A DNA stretch of 11,641 nt, taken from DATGKD01 sp035294855. Lineage in GTDB: Bacteria > Actinomycetota > Acidimicrobiia > Acidimicrobiales > UBA8190. The stretch spans positions 1 to 11,641 of the forward strand of contig DATGKD010000093.1 in NCBI GenBank assembly GCA_035294855.1, given 5' to 3'. Below are positions 1 through 6,559 of the stretch, piece after piece (position 1 is the first letter of the stretch; each line of letters opens with the position of its first letter). The notes under the pieces are model-generated. The model was not told the origin of the DNA and ran no database searches. It saw only the letters and a list, made by a program, of their open reading frames with translations. A program made the translations under genes and the position numbers.

Positions 1-585
1 GTTCGGGCACACGAGTACTCGGCGGACCCCATGGGGCAGGCGCGTGCGTTCCTGCTCGCTCACGACCACCACGGTGTCGAAGGTGGGGACAAGGCGACGC
101 TCCATGGCCGCCAGCGCCCACGCCTCGGCGCGTGCCACCACGGCAGACGGACCGCGTCCGGTCCGGGCGTAACTCCGCACGAGGGCGGACTCCACGTTAT
201 GCAGGTCGAGCACGCGTCGCGTGGCCGTGAGATCACGGGCCAACGGCGCCATCTGCATGTACTCCACCTGCAGCAGGTCGAACGGTCCTTCCAACGCGGC
301 GCGTCGCACTTCGGCGGCCAACGCCGCACTGAAGAAGCGACCCGACGACAGGCTGCCGGTGCGAAGCATCCCTTCGACCGCGCGCGCCGGCGTCGGACTC
401 CACGGGACACACCGCACGTCGATGCCCAGCGCCTCGAGACCGGCCCGGTCCGCGCTGCCGTCGTCGAACGCGCACAGGACGAGCTCTCCCCCGTGCGCCA
501 GCCGACGCGCCACCGCGAGCGTGCGTTGCTTGCCGCCGTCGTTGTCCGGCAACGGGACGAACTTGGTGACCATGAGCGAGCGCAT
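1..585 (-). CDS. Glycosyltransferase family 4, N-terminal part (cut by the left window edge)
   Basis: Reading on the minus strand from ATG at 585 gives 195 uninterrupted codons to base 1, so the 3' part lies outside the window. The product opens with MRSLMVTKFVPLPDNDGGKQ, the beta-strand plus GG-containing loop that begins the acceptor-side Rossmann domain of GT-B enzymes. Later come DLLQVEY (about residues 103-109), LDLHNVES (about 126-133) and VVVVSEQE (about 172-179), which follow the usual layout of GT4 N-terminal domains. The visible part ends in CPN, where the inter-domain 'PN(G/S)VD' motif is expected. The donor-binding domain is not visible, so the sugar cannot be guessed. The ATG shares one base with the TGA of the preceding gene (TGATG), which supports this start and translational coupling. 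It is the last visible gene of the minus-strand polysaccharide cluster and probably adds a sugar to a lipid-linked repeat unit at the cytoplasmic face of the membrane. Confidence 0.87.
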   Translation of the reverse strand, partial: MRSLMVTKFVPLPDNDGGKQRTLAVARRLAHGGELVLCAFDDGSADRAGLEALGIDVRCVPWSPTPARAVEGMLRTGSLSSGRFFSAALAAEVRRAALEGPFDLLQVEYMQMAPLARDLTATRRVLDLHNVESALVRSYARTGRGPSAVVARAEAWALAAMERRLVPTFDTVVVVSEQERTRLPHGVRRVLVCPN

Positions 586-1772
586 CAGCGCGCACCCCGA
601 GGGTTCCGACGCGCGGCGACCGCGTGGTACAGCTCGGCGACGGCGTCGGCGCGCGCCTCGATGCCGAAGGCCTGCGCGGTCTGCCGTCCCCGGCGCGCCA
701 ACCGAGAGCGCAGCTCGTCCTCGGTGAGGACGCGCTCCAGCGCCTTGGACATGGCGTCGACGTCGCCGCTCGGCACCAGCAGGCCGTTGTCCCCGTCGGA
801 GACGAAGTCGGGAATGCCGCCGGCCCGGGTGGCGACGACCGCGACGCCGCTCGCCTGCGCCTCGAGGACGGTCAGCCCGAAGGGCTCGGCCACCGAGGCG
901 TTCACGAGGACGTCCAGTGCTCGCAGCGTCGCCGGCACGTCGCCGGTGCGACCGACGAAGCGCACGCGCTCGCCGAGAAGGTGCTGCGCCTCGGCCCGGA
1001 CCTGCTCGGGGTAGCCCTCGGGGGCGAGCCCGGGCGTCCCCACCACGACCAGGTGCGCCGCGGCGGCCGGACCGTTCAACGCCGCCACGGCCCGGACGAG
1101 CAGGTCCACACCCTTTTCGGGGTCGATCCGGCCGACAATCCCGACGAGCGGGGCGCGGGGGTCCGAGGTGAGCTGCGTCCTCAGCGCCGGGTCGGGCGGT
1201 CCGGGGGCGAATCGGACGAGGTCGACCGAGTTCGGCACCACGTGGACCCGCGAGGCGCCGAGCGGACCGACGCACTCGGCGACGGCGTGGCTGATGGCGA
1301 TCGCCGCGCTCGACAGCCGCGTGGCGGCCGTGAGGACGCGGCGGCCCGCGCCCGCGCGGACGAGGTCGTGAAGGTCGAGGACCACCGGACGGTGCGCGGC
1401 CCGTCCCGCCAGCGCGCAGTCCAGGTGCGCCCACAGGCTGTTCGAGTGCACGACGTGGACGCGACGCGCGGCGCGCGCCACGAGGGCCACCGAACGGGCG
1501 GTGGTGCCGAGCTCGCGCGCCAGCTGCGCCCCGTCGGCACGGCGCTCGCCGTCGGTGGCGCGCATGCCCTGACGCTCGGGGAGCTCGAGCGCCACGTGCG
1601 GCAGGCCCATGCGCACCCAGTGCTCTTGGAGGTCGCCACCGGGAGGTGAGCCGAGGACGAGGTCGACGCCGCGTTCGGCGAGCGGCCCGGCGAGTGCCAT
1701 GGTGGCGAGCTCAGCACCCCATACCTGGCGCGAGTAGCTGACCTCGAGGACGCGGAGCCGCTCGTTGCTCAT
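585..1772 (-). CDS. Glycosyltransferase family 4 (GT-B fold)
   Basis: The product is 395 aa, a normal length for GT4. The N-terminal domain starts at LRVLEVSYSRQVWGAELA (about residues 6-23), with the small-residue loop typical of GT4. HVVHSNSLWAHL (106-117), LDLHDLV (132-138) and VHVVPNSVDLVRFAP (176-190) follow in family order. The C-terminal donor domain has GIVGRIDPEKGVDLL (211-225) and the EX7E motif, with E296 and E304 in EPFGLTVLE. It probably transfers a nucleotide-activated sugar to a lipid-linked intermediate with retention of configuration; the sugar is unknown. The open frame extends much further upstream (to 2825), but that stretch is a shadow of the GT2 gene. The ATG at 1772 overlaps the GT2 stop by four bases (ATGA) and sits directly before the first beta-strand, which fixes the start. 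The stop overlaps the next gene by one base. Confidence 0.93.
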   Translation of the reverse strand: MSNERLRVLEVSYSRQVWGAELATMALAGPLAERGVDLVLGSPPGGDLQEHWVRMGLPHVALELPERQGMRATDGERRADGAQLARELGTTARSVALVARAARRVHVVHSNSLWAHLDCALAGRAAHRPVVLDLHDLVRAGAGRRVLTAATRLSSAAIAISHAVAECVGPLGASRVHVVPNSVDLVRFAPGPPDPALRTQLTSDPRAPLVGIVGRIDPEKGVDLLVRAVAALNGPAAAAHLVVVGTPGLAPEGYPEQVRAEAQHLLGERVRFVGRTGDVPATLRALDVLVNASVAEPFGLTVLEAQASGVAVVATRAGGIPDFVSDGDNGLLVPSGDVDAMSKALERVLTEDELRSRLARRGRQTAQAFGIEARADAVAELYHAVAARRNPRGAR

Positions 1773-2899
1773 CGCTCGACCGTCGGCCACTTGGTCGGGC
1801 GGTCGCCCCTGAGGAACCGCACGATCCCCCCGAGGGCCACGCCCTGGAGGAAGAGACCCTGTGCCAGGGCCGTGGTGGGCAGCGGCGAGGGTGGGCCACC
1901 CTGCTCCTGGGGTGGTTCGCTCTGCTGGACGAGCGCCCACGCGGCCGCTACGTGCCCGGCCATGAAGAGCCGCGCCAGGCGGCTCGAGCGCAACCGCGTC
2001 AGGGCGATGACGACCAGCACGAGCTGCGCCAGGGGCGACACCGTGTACCGGGCGAGGCGATGTCCCCAGATCTGCGCGGTGACCAGACCACCGCCCGCGC
2101 CCAGCTGACGGCGCTGGCGCCAGAACACGTAGAGCGCGCTGGCCACACTGCGCGTGCGCCGCTCCCACTGTTGCGCCATGGTCCCGGCGGGGGGCTCGAC
2201 GGCCTTGGCCCTCGGCTCGTAGGCGATGGCGTAGCCCCGCGCCGACAGATCGAGCGCGATCCACAGGTCGTCGATGGCGACGTCGGCGGGGATCGGCTGG
2301 AACGCGTCGGTCCGGACGGCGGCGAGCTCGCCGACCAATCCCACCGTCGTGCCCAGGCGCCACTCGCGCTGCTTGAGCCACGATTCGAACCGCCAGTAGA
2401 GGCCCTCGCCGCCCCCCTCTTCGCTCTTCTCGCCGGCGACCGCGCCGACGGCGGGGTCGGCGAGATGCTCGACCATCGCCGCGATGGCTCCCGGCGCGAT
2501 GCGGTTGTTGGCGTCGCTCAGCACGGCGACGGGGGTGGTCACCTTCGACATCCCGAGGTTGACGGCCTGCGCCTTGCCGAGACGCTCGGGCGCGCTGATC
2601 ACCGTGGCCCCGGCGCGCTCGGCGCGCTCGGCGGTCGTGGGATCGCCGTCGGCCACGACCAACACCTCGAGTGCCCCGGGGTACCCGTTCGCCCGGACGT
2701 CGGCGACTTTGTCGGCGATGAGGCCGGCTTCGCGATAGGCGGCCACCACCACGGTGACAGCGGGCCAAGCCGAAGGCGCCGGGGGCCGTCGGACCGGGCG
2801 ATTGCGCGAGGCAATGGCGAGCCACGCCGGGTACAGCACATGACCGCTGGAAGCCGCCGCGACCAGGGCGGCAACGGTCAGGCGCGTGGGTCGGGGCAT
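1769..2899 (-). CDS. Membrane-associated glycosyltransferase family 2
   Basis: The product is 376 aa with GT-A motifs in order. These are VTVVVAAYREAGLI (48-61), VLVVADGDPT (79-88), RLGKAQAVNLG (106-116, the loop before the metal site), LSDANN (127-132, DxD-like), an acidic IDDLW (209-213) and QQWERRTR (243-250, the QxxRW-type signature of processive or membrane GT2s). One hydrophobic segment lies at about 7-30, and others at about 287-300, 311-324 and 346-362, so the catalytic domain is probably cytoplasmic and tethered to the membrane. The ending TKWPTVER resembles the W-x-P-T-x-R tail seen in many membrane GT2s. Its substrate is not evident, and it could be a synthase-like or a single-addition enzyme. 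The ATG at 2899 is the first start after an in-frame TAA, with GGAG about 12-13 nt upstream. It lies 126 bp after the preceding gene and overlaps the next by four bases. Confidence 0.92.
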   Translation of the reverse strand: MPRPTRLTVAALVAAASSGHVLYPAWLAIASRNRPVRRPPAPSAWPAVTVVVAAYREAGLIADKVADVRANGYPGALEVLVVADGDPTTAERAERAGATVISAPERLGKAQAVNLGMSKVTTPVAVLSDANNRIAPGAIAAMVEHLADPAVGAVAGEKSEEGGGEGLYWRFESWLKQREWRLGTTVGLVGELAAVRTDAFQPIPADVAIDDLWIALDLSARGYAIAYEPRAKAVEPPAGTMAQQWERRTRSVASALYVFWRQRRQLGAGGGLVTAQIWGHRLARYTVSPLAQLVLVVIALTRLRSSRLARLFMAGHVAAAWALVQQSEPPQEQGGPPSPLPTTALAQGLFLQGVALGGIVRFLRGDRPTKWPTVER

Positions 2900-3025
2900 C
2901 TCGTTACATCGTCTCCTGCGCCGCCTCGCTGAAGACGGCGAGCCGACGGTGAAGCGGTCCCGGCCGCCCCCGGACCGAGCCTGGAACCCGGTGCGAACCC
3001 GGCTCCGTCACGGGCGGGGATCCCC
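2900..3025. other. 126-bp intergenic spacer with a tandem GAACCCGG repeat
   Basis: This spacer separates the GT4 gene (stop at 3026) from the GT2 gene (start at 2899). No credible small ORF is visible. It contains the 8-mer GAACCCGG twice, at 2984-2991 and 2995-3002. The copies are 11 bp apart, about one DNA turn, and read CCGGGTTC on the transcribed sense. No clear -10 box or terminator is visible. Whether the repeat is a binding site or chance in GC-rich DNA cannot be decided from one copy of the region. Confidence 0.4.
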
Positions 3026-4210
3026 TCACGTCACCCTCCCGGTTCGCCGGCCGAGGACTCGTCGGTAGACGGCCAGGGTGCCGAGGGCCGTGCCCCGCCC
3101 CGTCGGCGGGCTCGGCGAAGCCAGAGGACGGTCACCGAGCGCACCGACGAGGGCCTCGGCCCAAGCCGAGGGGTCGAGGGGGACAATGCCCCCGGCGCCG
3201 GTCCGGTACACCTCCTCGGCGAGCGGCGGCGACGCCAGGACAGGCGTCCCGGTGGAAAGGCCCCGGTGCAGGACCCCGGAGTGGGTCCCCACCGAATACG
3301 GCAGGAGCAGGACGTCCGATGCCGCCGCCCAGACGTCGAGGTCATCTTCGGGGATGAACCCGCCTCGCACCTCCACTCCCGGCGCACGTTCGAGTTCCTG
3401 GAGGTCGGCGGACTCGTACGCCTCGCCGACCACCAAGAGCCTCGCCGTGGGCAGCTCCGAGACCACCCGCGGCCAGGTATCCGCCAGCAGCCGGACGCCC
3501 TTGTACGGGCGGACCTGGCCGAGCAGCAGCGCCGTGGGCGCGTCGCTCAGGCCGAGGCGCCGCCGCGCCGCGGCGCGCGGCAGGCCCGGGCCTCCGAGCG
3601 GGAGGTCCACGCCGACCGCGTAGACAGGGACGTCGGGCGCGCTCTCCTGCACGAAGTACCGGGGCTCCTCGCCGTGGACGACGAGCGCGTCGGCCACCCG
3701 CCAGCGCCGGGCCTGATCGGCGACGGCCCGCGCCCCGCCCTCCAACGGAATGGCGTCGTGGATCGTGAGGACGACCGGGACGCGACGCGAGAGGGCGCGC
3801 AGGACGAGGTGGTCGATGCCGGGGACGACCTCGGTCTGAACGTGCACCACGTCGGGCCGAGCGCGACGCACCGCGCGCTTGAGCGAGCGGGCGGTCGGCA
3901 CCACCTCCGACAGGCGCAGCGCGTACAGCTGGGCCCGGCCCATCGCTTCCATCGCGGGCCCCCACCGGACCCCCCGCAACGCGAGACCCTCGTCGGCGAC
4001 ACCCTCGGGGGCCGCCAGCTTCACGTCAGCCCCCTCGGCGACGAGGGCGTCCCGCAGGCAGGCGGTGTAGCGGGCGATGCCCCCCCGGTCCGAGGCGTCG
4101 ACGAGGAGCACCCGCAGCCCGCGCCGCCCCTCCGCTACCGGCTGGTCTTCGACAGGCGCGGGGGGACGTCCCGGCGGCGCTGCTGGTTCAGGCTGGGGTC
4201 GAGCGGTCAC
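3026..4210 (-). CDS. Glycosyltransferase family 4-like, lacking the EX7E glutamates
   Basis: The product is 394 aa. About 30 proline- and charge-rich residues precede the first strand, LRVLLVDASDRGGIARYT (32-49), where the GGIARYT loop is typical of GT4. DVVHVQTEVVPGIDHL (120-135), VVLTIHDAIP (146-155), LLLGQVRPYKGVRLL (228-242) and LLVVGEAYE (258-266) follow. Where most GT4 enzymes have the EX7E motif, this protein reads LLLPYSVGTHSGVLHRGLST (301-320), with no glutamate. A P-Y-x-x-x-x-x-SGVL version is seen in other GT4-like enzymes, so the protein need not be inactive, but its donor site differs from that of the neighbouring GT4. The start is GTG at 4210, the first possible start after an in-frame TGA, with AGAGGG four bases upstream. 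The gene sits 151 bp after the sugar transferase and 126 bp before the GT2. Its probable role is sugar addition in repeat-unit assembly. Confidence 0.88.
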   Translation of the reverse strand: MTARPQPEPAAPPGRPPAPVEDQPVAEGRRGLRVLLVDASDRGGIARYTACLRDALVAEGADVKLAAPEGVADEGLALRGVRWGPAMEAMGRAQLYALRLSEVVPTARSLKRAVRRARPDVVHVQTEVVPGIDHLVLRALSRRVPVVLTIHDAIPLEGGARAVADQARRWRVADALVVHGEEPRYFVQESAPDVPVYAVGVDLPLGGPGLPRAAARRRLGLSDAPTALLLGQVRPYKGVRLLADTWPRVVSELPTARLLVVGEAYESADLQELERAPGVEVRGGFIPEDDLDVWAAASDVLLLPYSVGTHSGVLHRGLSTGTPVLASPPLAEEVYRTGAGGIVPLDPSAWAEALVGALGDRPLASPSPPTGRGTALGTLAVYRRVLGRRTGRVT

Positions 4211-4239
4211 GGGGCCCTCTGCGAAGGGACATCACGGCG

Positions 4240-4268
4240 AAAGAGAAACGGCTGACAGAGTCAGGCCG
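4240..4268 (-). terminator. Possible intrinsic terminator or attenuator hairpin
   Basis: Reading the minus strand, CGG-C-CTGAC, loop TCT, then GTCAG-CCG forms an 8-bp stem (4249-4256 with 4260-4268) with one bulged base at 4265. It is followed directly by TTTCTCTTT (4248-4240), an unusually T-rich run for this DNA. That is the layout of a weak Rho-independent terminator in the direction of the polysaccharide genes. It lies between the sugar transferase (stop at 4362) and the GT4 (start at 4210), so it could reduce downstream expression or split the cluster. Actinobacterial terminators are often poor in U-tracts, and function is not proven. Confidence 0.4.
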
Positions 4269-4297
4269 CTCGGAGAATTCGGAAAGACGCGACCGGG

Positions 4298-4303
4298 ACC
4301 GTA
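4298..4303 (-). promoter_or_regulatory. Possible -10 box (TACGGT) upstream of the GT4 gene
   Basis: The minus strand carries TACGGT, which fits the actinobacterial TANNNT -10 pattern, about 88 nt before the GTG at 4210. No good -35 is visible. If used, the transcript would pass through the hairpin at 4240-4268 before reaching the gene. This is weak evidence from a single hexamer. Confidence 0.2.
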
Positions 4304-4361
4304 GCGATGGCCGGGCCGGTGCGCCGCGTTCATCGTGCGCCCCCCGCCGGCCAGGTCCGGC

Positions 4362-5939
4362 TCAGGGAATCGACGTCGCCTCTCTGGGCCCGGCAGGAGC
4401 CTGCAGGACGTCCGCCTCAGGGGCCTCCACCACTTCCACCTCCGCGACCTCGACCGTCTCCAGGCTCAGTACTTGTATCTCGGTGCATCCCGGTGGCGTG
4501 TCGACTCGGCCCACGGGAGAGTCGGCGCGTCCGGTCGCGCCGCTCGGCTCCACCATGTTGCGGAAGACGGCCGTCACCGTCTGGAAGATGATGACGATGT
4601 CACGCCAGAGCGACCAGTTCTCGATGTACTGGTTGTCGAGCCTGGCTCGTTCATCGATCGACGTGTCCCCGCGCAGCCCGTGCACCTGGGCGAGCCCGGT
4701 CAGTCCGACGGGCACGCGGTGACGGTCGTTGTAGCGGGGGATCTCCGTCTTGAACTGCTCGACGAAGAACGGGCGCTCGGGACGCGGCCCCACGATCGAC
4801 ATGTCACCCCGCAGGATGTTCCACAGCTGCGGCAACTCGTCGAGCCCGGTGACCCGGAGCACGTGCCCGATGCGCGTCACCGCGTCGTTGTTGCCGGGGT
4901 TCCACTCGGTGTCCGAGCGCGTGTTCACCCGCATCGACCGGAACTTGAGCACGTCGACGGTCACCCCGCGCTGACCCACCCGCTGCTGGCGGAAGTGCAC
5001 CGGCCCTGGGCTGGACAGCTTCACCGCCAGGGCGAGCGCCGCGTACAACGGCGACACGAGCAGGAGCGCAAGGGCCGCGACCGACGCATCGAAGAGGCGC
5101 TTCACGGCGCGGGCGTGGCGGCGCACCACCGACCGCCGCAGGCGCAGCAGCGGGTAGCCCCACACCTCGTCCACGTTGCGGTTGTTGACGGCGGTGGCCA
5201 GCTCGAAGAAACGCGGCAACACGTGGATGCCGACGGCGGCGTCCTCGCACGTCCTGAACACCTCGACCATGTCGGACTCACGGGTGACACCGAACGCCAC
5301 GATCACCCGGTCGATGCGCTCCTCGGACAACACCATGCCGAGCATGCTCACGTCCCCGAAGAGGGGGAGCTGTCCGGCGCTGTCGACTTCGTCGAGGAAA
5401 CCGACCGGCCGGAGCCCGTACTCGGGGTGCTCCTCGAGCGTGGAGGCCAGCTTCGTCCCGATCTGGCCCGCCCCGATGAACAGCGTGCGCTCGGCGAACC
5501 AGCCACGCGCCCGGAGCGACCTGATGGCGAAGTAGAGCACGCACCGCTCGGCGACGATGGCGCCCGTCGCAATGGCGGGAACCGCCACGAGCATCGCCGT
5601 CGACGCGCCGTGCACCTTGAGCAGTGCCAGCAGCAGGAAGGGAAGCCACGTGCACCCGAGCAGGTGGCCGGCGTCGCGCGCCACGCTGAGCGTGATGCGC
5701 GCCTGGTACTGACCGGACAGCGCGAGGCCGAGCACCGTGGCGGCCATGGCGGACCACGCCCACCAGGTGAGGGGCACCCCCGCGGTGGCCGCCACGACGA
5801 CGACGATGGCGGCATCGGCGACGGCCACCACCTTCATGGCAGTCGACGCCCGGGCGCGCTCGCGCACGGCCACGGTACGAGTCCGCAACTCAGCCGGCCT
5901 GGGGTTCACCCAGGACTGGTAGCTCAACCCGAGGGACAT
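4362..5939 (-). CDS. Undecaprenyl-phosphate sugar-1-phosphate transferase (polyprenyl glycosylphosphotransferase)
   Basis: The product is 525 aa, the usual size of the long WbaP/CpsE-type family, which moves a sugar-1-phosphate from UDP-sugar to undecaprenyl phosphate and so starts repeat-unit assembly. Four membrane segments lie at about 35-54, 58-76, 92-108 and 114-131. A Rossmann-like CoA-binding domain follows, with LFIGAGQIGTKLA (153-165) and VGFLDE (179-184). The catalytic domain has a membrane re-entrant stretch, VKRLFDASVAALALLLVSPL (279-298), then LKFRSM (331-336), LDELPQLWN (366-374), GDMSIVGPRP (378-387) and LTGLAQVHGLRG (413-424). These are the family signatures. Residues 462-525 form an extra tail rich in Val, Glu and Ala that most relatives lack. 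The frame opens at 6050, but that would overlap the LPFTG gene. The ATG at 5939 has GAGGAAG about 10 nt upstream and is preferred. It follows the LPFTG gene by 46 bp and leads the glycosyltransferase block. Confidence 0.95.
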   Translation of the reverse strand: MSLGLSYQSWVNPRPAELRTRTVAVRERARASTAMKVVAVADAAIVVVVAATAGVPLTWWAWSAMAATVLGLALSGQYQARITLSVARDAGHLLGCTWLPFLLLALLKVHGASTAMLVAVPAIATGAIVAERCVLYFAIRSLRARGWFAERTLFIGAGQIGTKLASTLEEHPEYGLRPVGFLDEVDSAGQLPLFGDVSMLGMVLSEERIDRVIVAFGVTRESDMVEVFRTCEDAAVGIHVLPRFFELATAVNNRNVDEVWGYPLLRLRRSVVRRHARAVKRLFDASVAALALLLVSPLYAALALAVKLSSPGPVHFRQQRVGQRGVTVDVLKFRSMRVNTRSDTEWNPGNNDAVTRIGHVLRVTGLDELPQLWNILRGDMSIVGPRPERPFFVEQFKTEIPRYNDRHRVPVGLTGLAQVHGLRGDTSIDERARLDNQYIENWSLWRDIVIIFQTVTAVFRNMVEPSGATGRADSPVGRVDTPPGCTEIQVLSLETVEVAEVEVVEAPEADVLQAPAGPREATSIP

Positions 5940-5985
5940 GGAACCGACGCTTCCTCGTCGACCGCGCTGGGACGCGGTGGCCGGA

Positions 5986-6297
5986 TCAGGCGTTGGCCTG
6001 GCGCTGACGGCGGCTCCGCTGCACGAGCACACCACCGACGAGGACGGCACCCGCCCCGACGGCAGTCATCTCGGCGATGTCCGCGCCGGTGAAGGGCAGA
6101 CCGCCCGACGCCGGTTCGGACGGGGGCTGCGTCTGCGCCGCGGCCGGCGCGCTCGGCGTCACCGGAGTAGACCCTGTGTTCGGGGTCGAACACCCCGTGT
6201 AGCAGGTGGAATCGGCAAAGGCCACGGCCGGGGCGACGACCACGCCCACCGTCGACAGTGCCATGCCGAAGCCCAACCCGAGGAGCTTCCTTTTCAT
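5986..6297 (-). CDS. Small LPFTG cell-wall-anchored surface protein
   Basis: The product is 103 aa. It starts MKRKLLGLGF and has a hydrophobic signal peptide (about 1-28, probable cleavage after AFA). A short Thr/Pro/Ser/Ala-rich stretch with two cysteines (CYTGC, residues 32-36) follows, then the sorting signal LPFTG (67-71), a hydrophobic segment (about 76-93) and a positive tail RSRRQRQ. This is the complete architecture of a sortase substrate, yet the mature part between signal peptide and LPFTG is only about 40 residues, too short for a folded enzyme domain. It may be a spacer, an anchor or an attachment stub. ATG at 6297 is preferred over GTG at 6315 because GAAGGG lies 10 nt upstream of the ATG and the signal peptide then has its normal length. 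The gene sits between DUF4012 and the sugar transferase, and a sortase gene lies 2.7 kb away. The sortase recognition is an inference. Confidence 0.88.
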   Translation of the reverse strand: MKRKLLGLGFGMALSTVGVVVAPAVAFADSTCYTGCSTPNTGSTPVTPSAPAAAQTQPPSEPASGGLPFTGADIAEMTAVGAGAVLVGGVLVQRSRRQRQANA

Positions 6298-6559
6298 CTC
6301 GATGCAACCCTTCACCCGGTGGCGGGGAACCCCGCCGTGCTGTCAGAACCGCCACGCCGAGGCGTGAAGGCTTCACGACGGATTGTCGGGGACCCGCATC
6401 GACTGAGCCCCTATGGAGGGTCAACATTCGGCCAACTGGCGGGCCCCCTCGACCGCTGTTTTCCCTGGTCGGGCCCCCGGAACAGGCGGATGGGCGCTGT
6501 CGCAGGTGTGGCGGATGGGGCTTCCGGAGCGGACCTCGATGACACCCGGACCGGCCGGG
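6298..6559. other. 262-bp leader region upstream of the LPFTG gene, with three inverted repeats
   Basis: This gap lies between the DUF4012 stop and the LPFTG start, and no credible coding frame is visible in it. Three perfect inverted repeats cluster near the LPFTG gene: GGCGGGG-AA-CCCCGCC (6321-6336), CACGCC-GA-GGCGTG (6353-6366) and GTGAAG-G-CTTCAC (6364-6376), the last two overlapping. On the transcribed sense, GTGAAGG occurs both in the 6364-6376 palindrome and next to the ribosome-binding region (6315-6309). Further upstream there is a TTGACC hexamer (6424-6419, minus) without a convincing -10. The arrangement suggests an operator or a structured 5' leader rather than a terminator, because no T-run follows the hairpins. 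Confidence 0.45.
6321..6336 (-). repeat. 7-2-7 perfect inverted repeat in the LPFTG leader
   Basis: GGCGGGG and CCCCGCC are separated by two bases, 24 to 39 nt upstream of the LPFTG start at 6297. In RNA it would form a very stable short hairpin. There is no following T-run, so a terminator role is unlikely. It could affect translation of the LPFTG gene or be a protein-binding site. Confidence 0.5.

Noticed and set aside
1773..2825. Upstream extension of the GT4 frame to a 746-aa protein
   Set aside because: The added residues are Arg/Gly-rich shadow sequence opposite in frame to the well-supported GT2 gene. The ATG at 1772 has a standard four-base stop/start overlap.
2904..2909. Minimal start-stop ORF (ATGTAA) just before the GT2 gene
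   Set aside because: The AGGAG is only three bases before this ATG, which is too close for efficient initiation. It most likely serves the real ATG at 2899, so a regulatory minimal ORF is not supported.
5940..6050. Longer N-terminus of the sugar transferase starting at 6050
   Set aside because: It would overlap the LPFTG gene and adds residues without family similarity. ATG at 5939 has a well-placed GAGGAAG.
4335..6092. A 585-codon open frame on the plus strand
   Set aside because: It is antisense to the sugar transferase, whose family motifs are unmistakable. The plus-strand product has only low-complexity Arg/His/Gly sequence.
6419..6424. TTGACC as a -35 element for the LPFTG gene
   Set aside because: No TANNNT or TATAAT-like hexamer lies at a 16-18 bp distance, so I do not call a promoter here.
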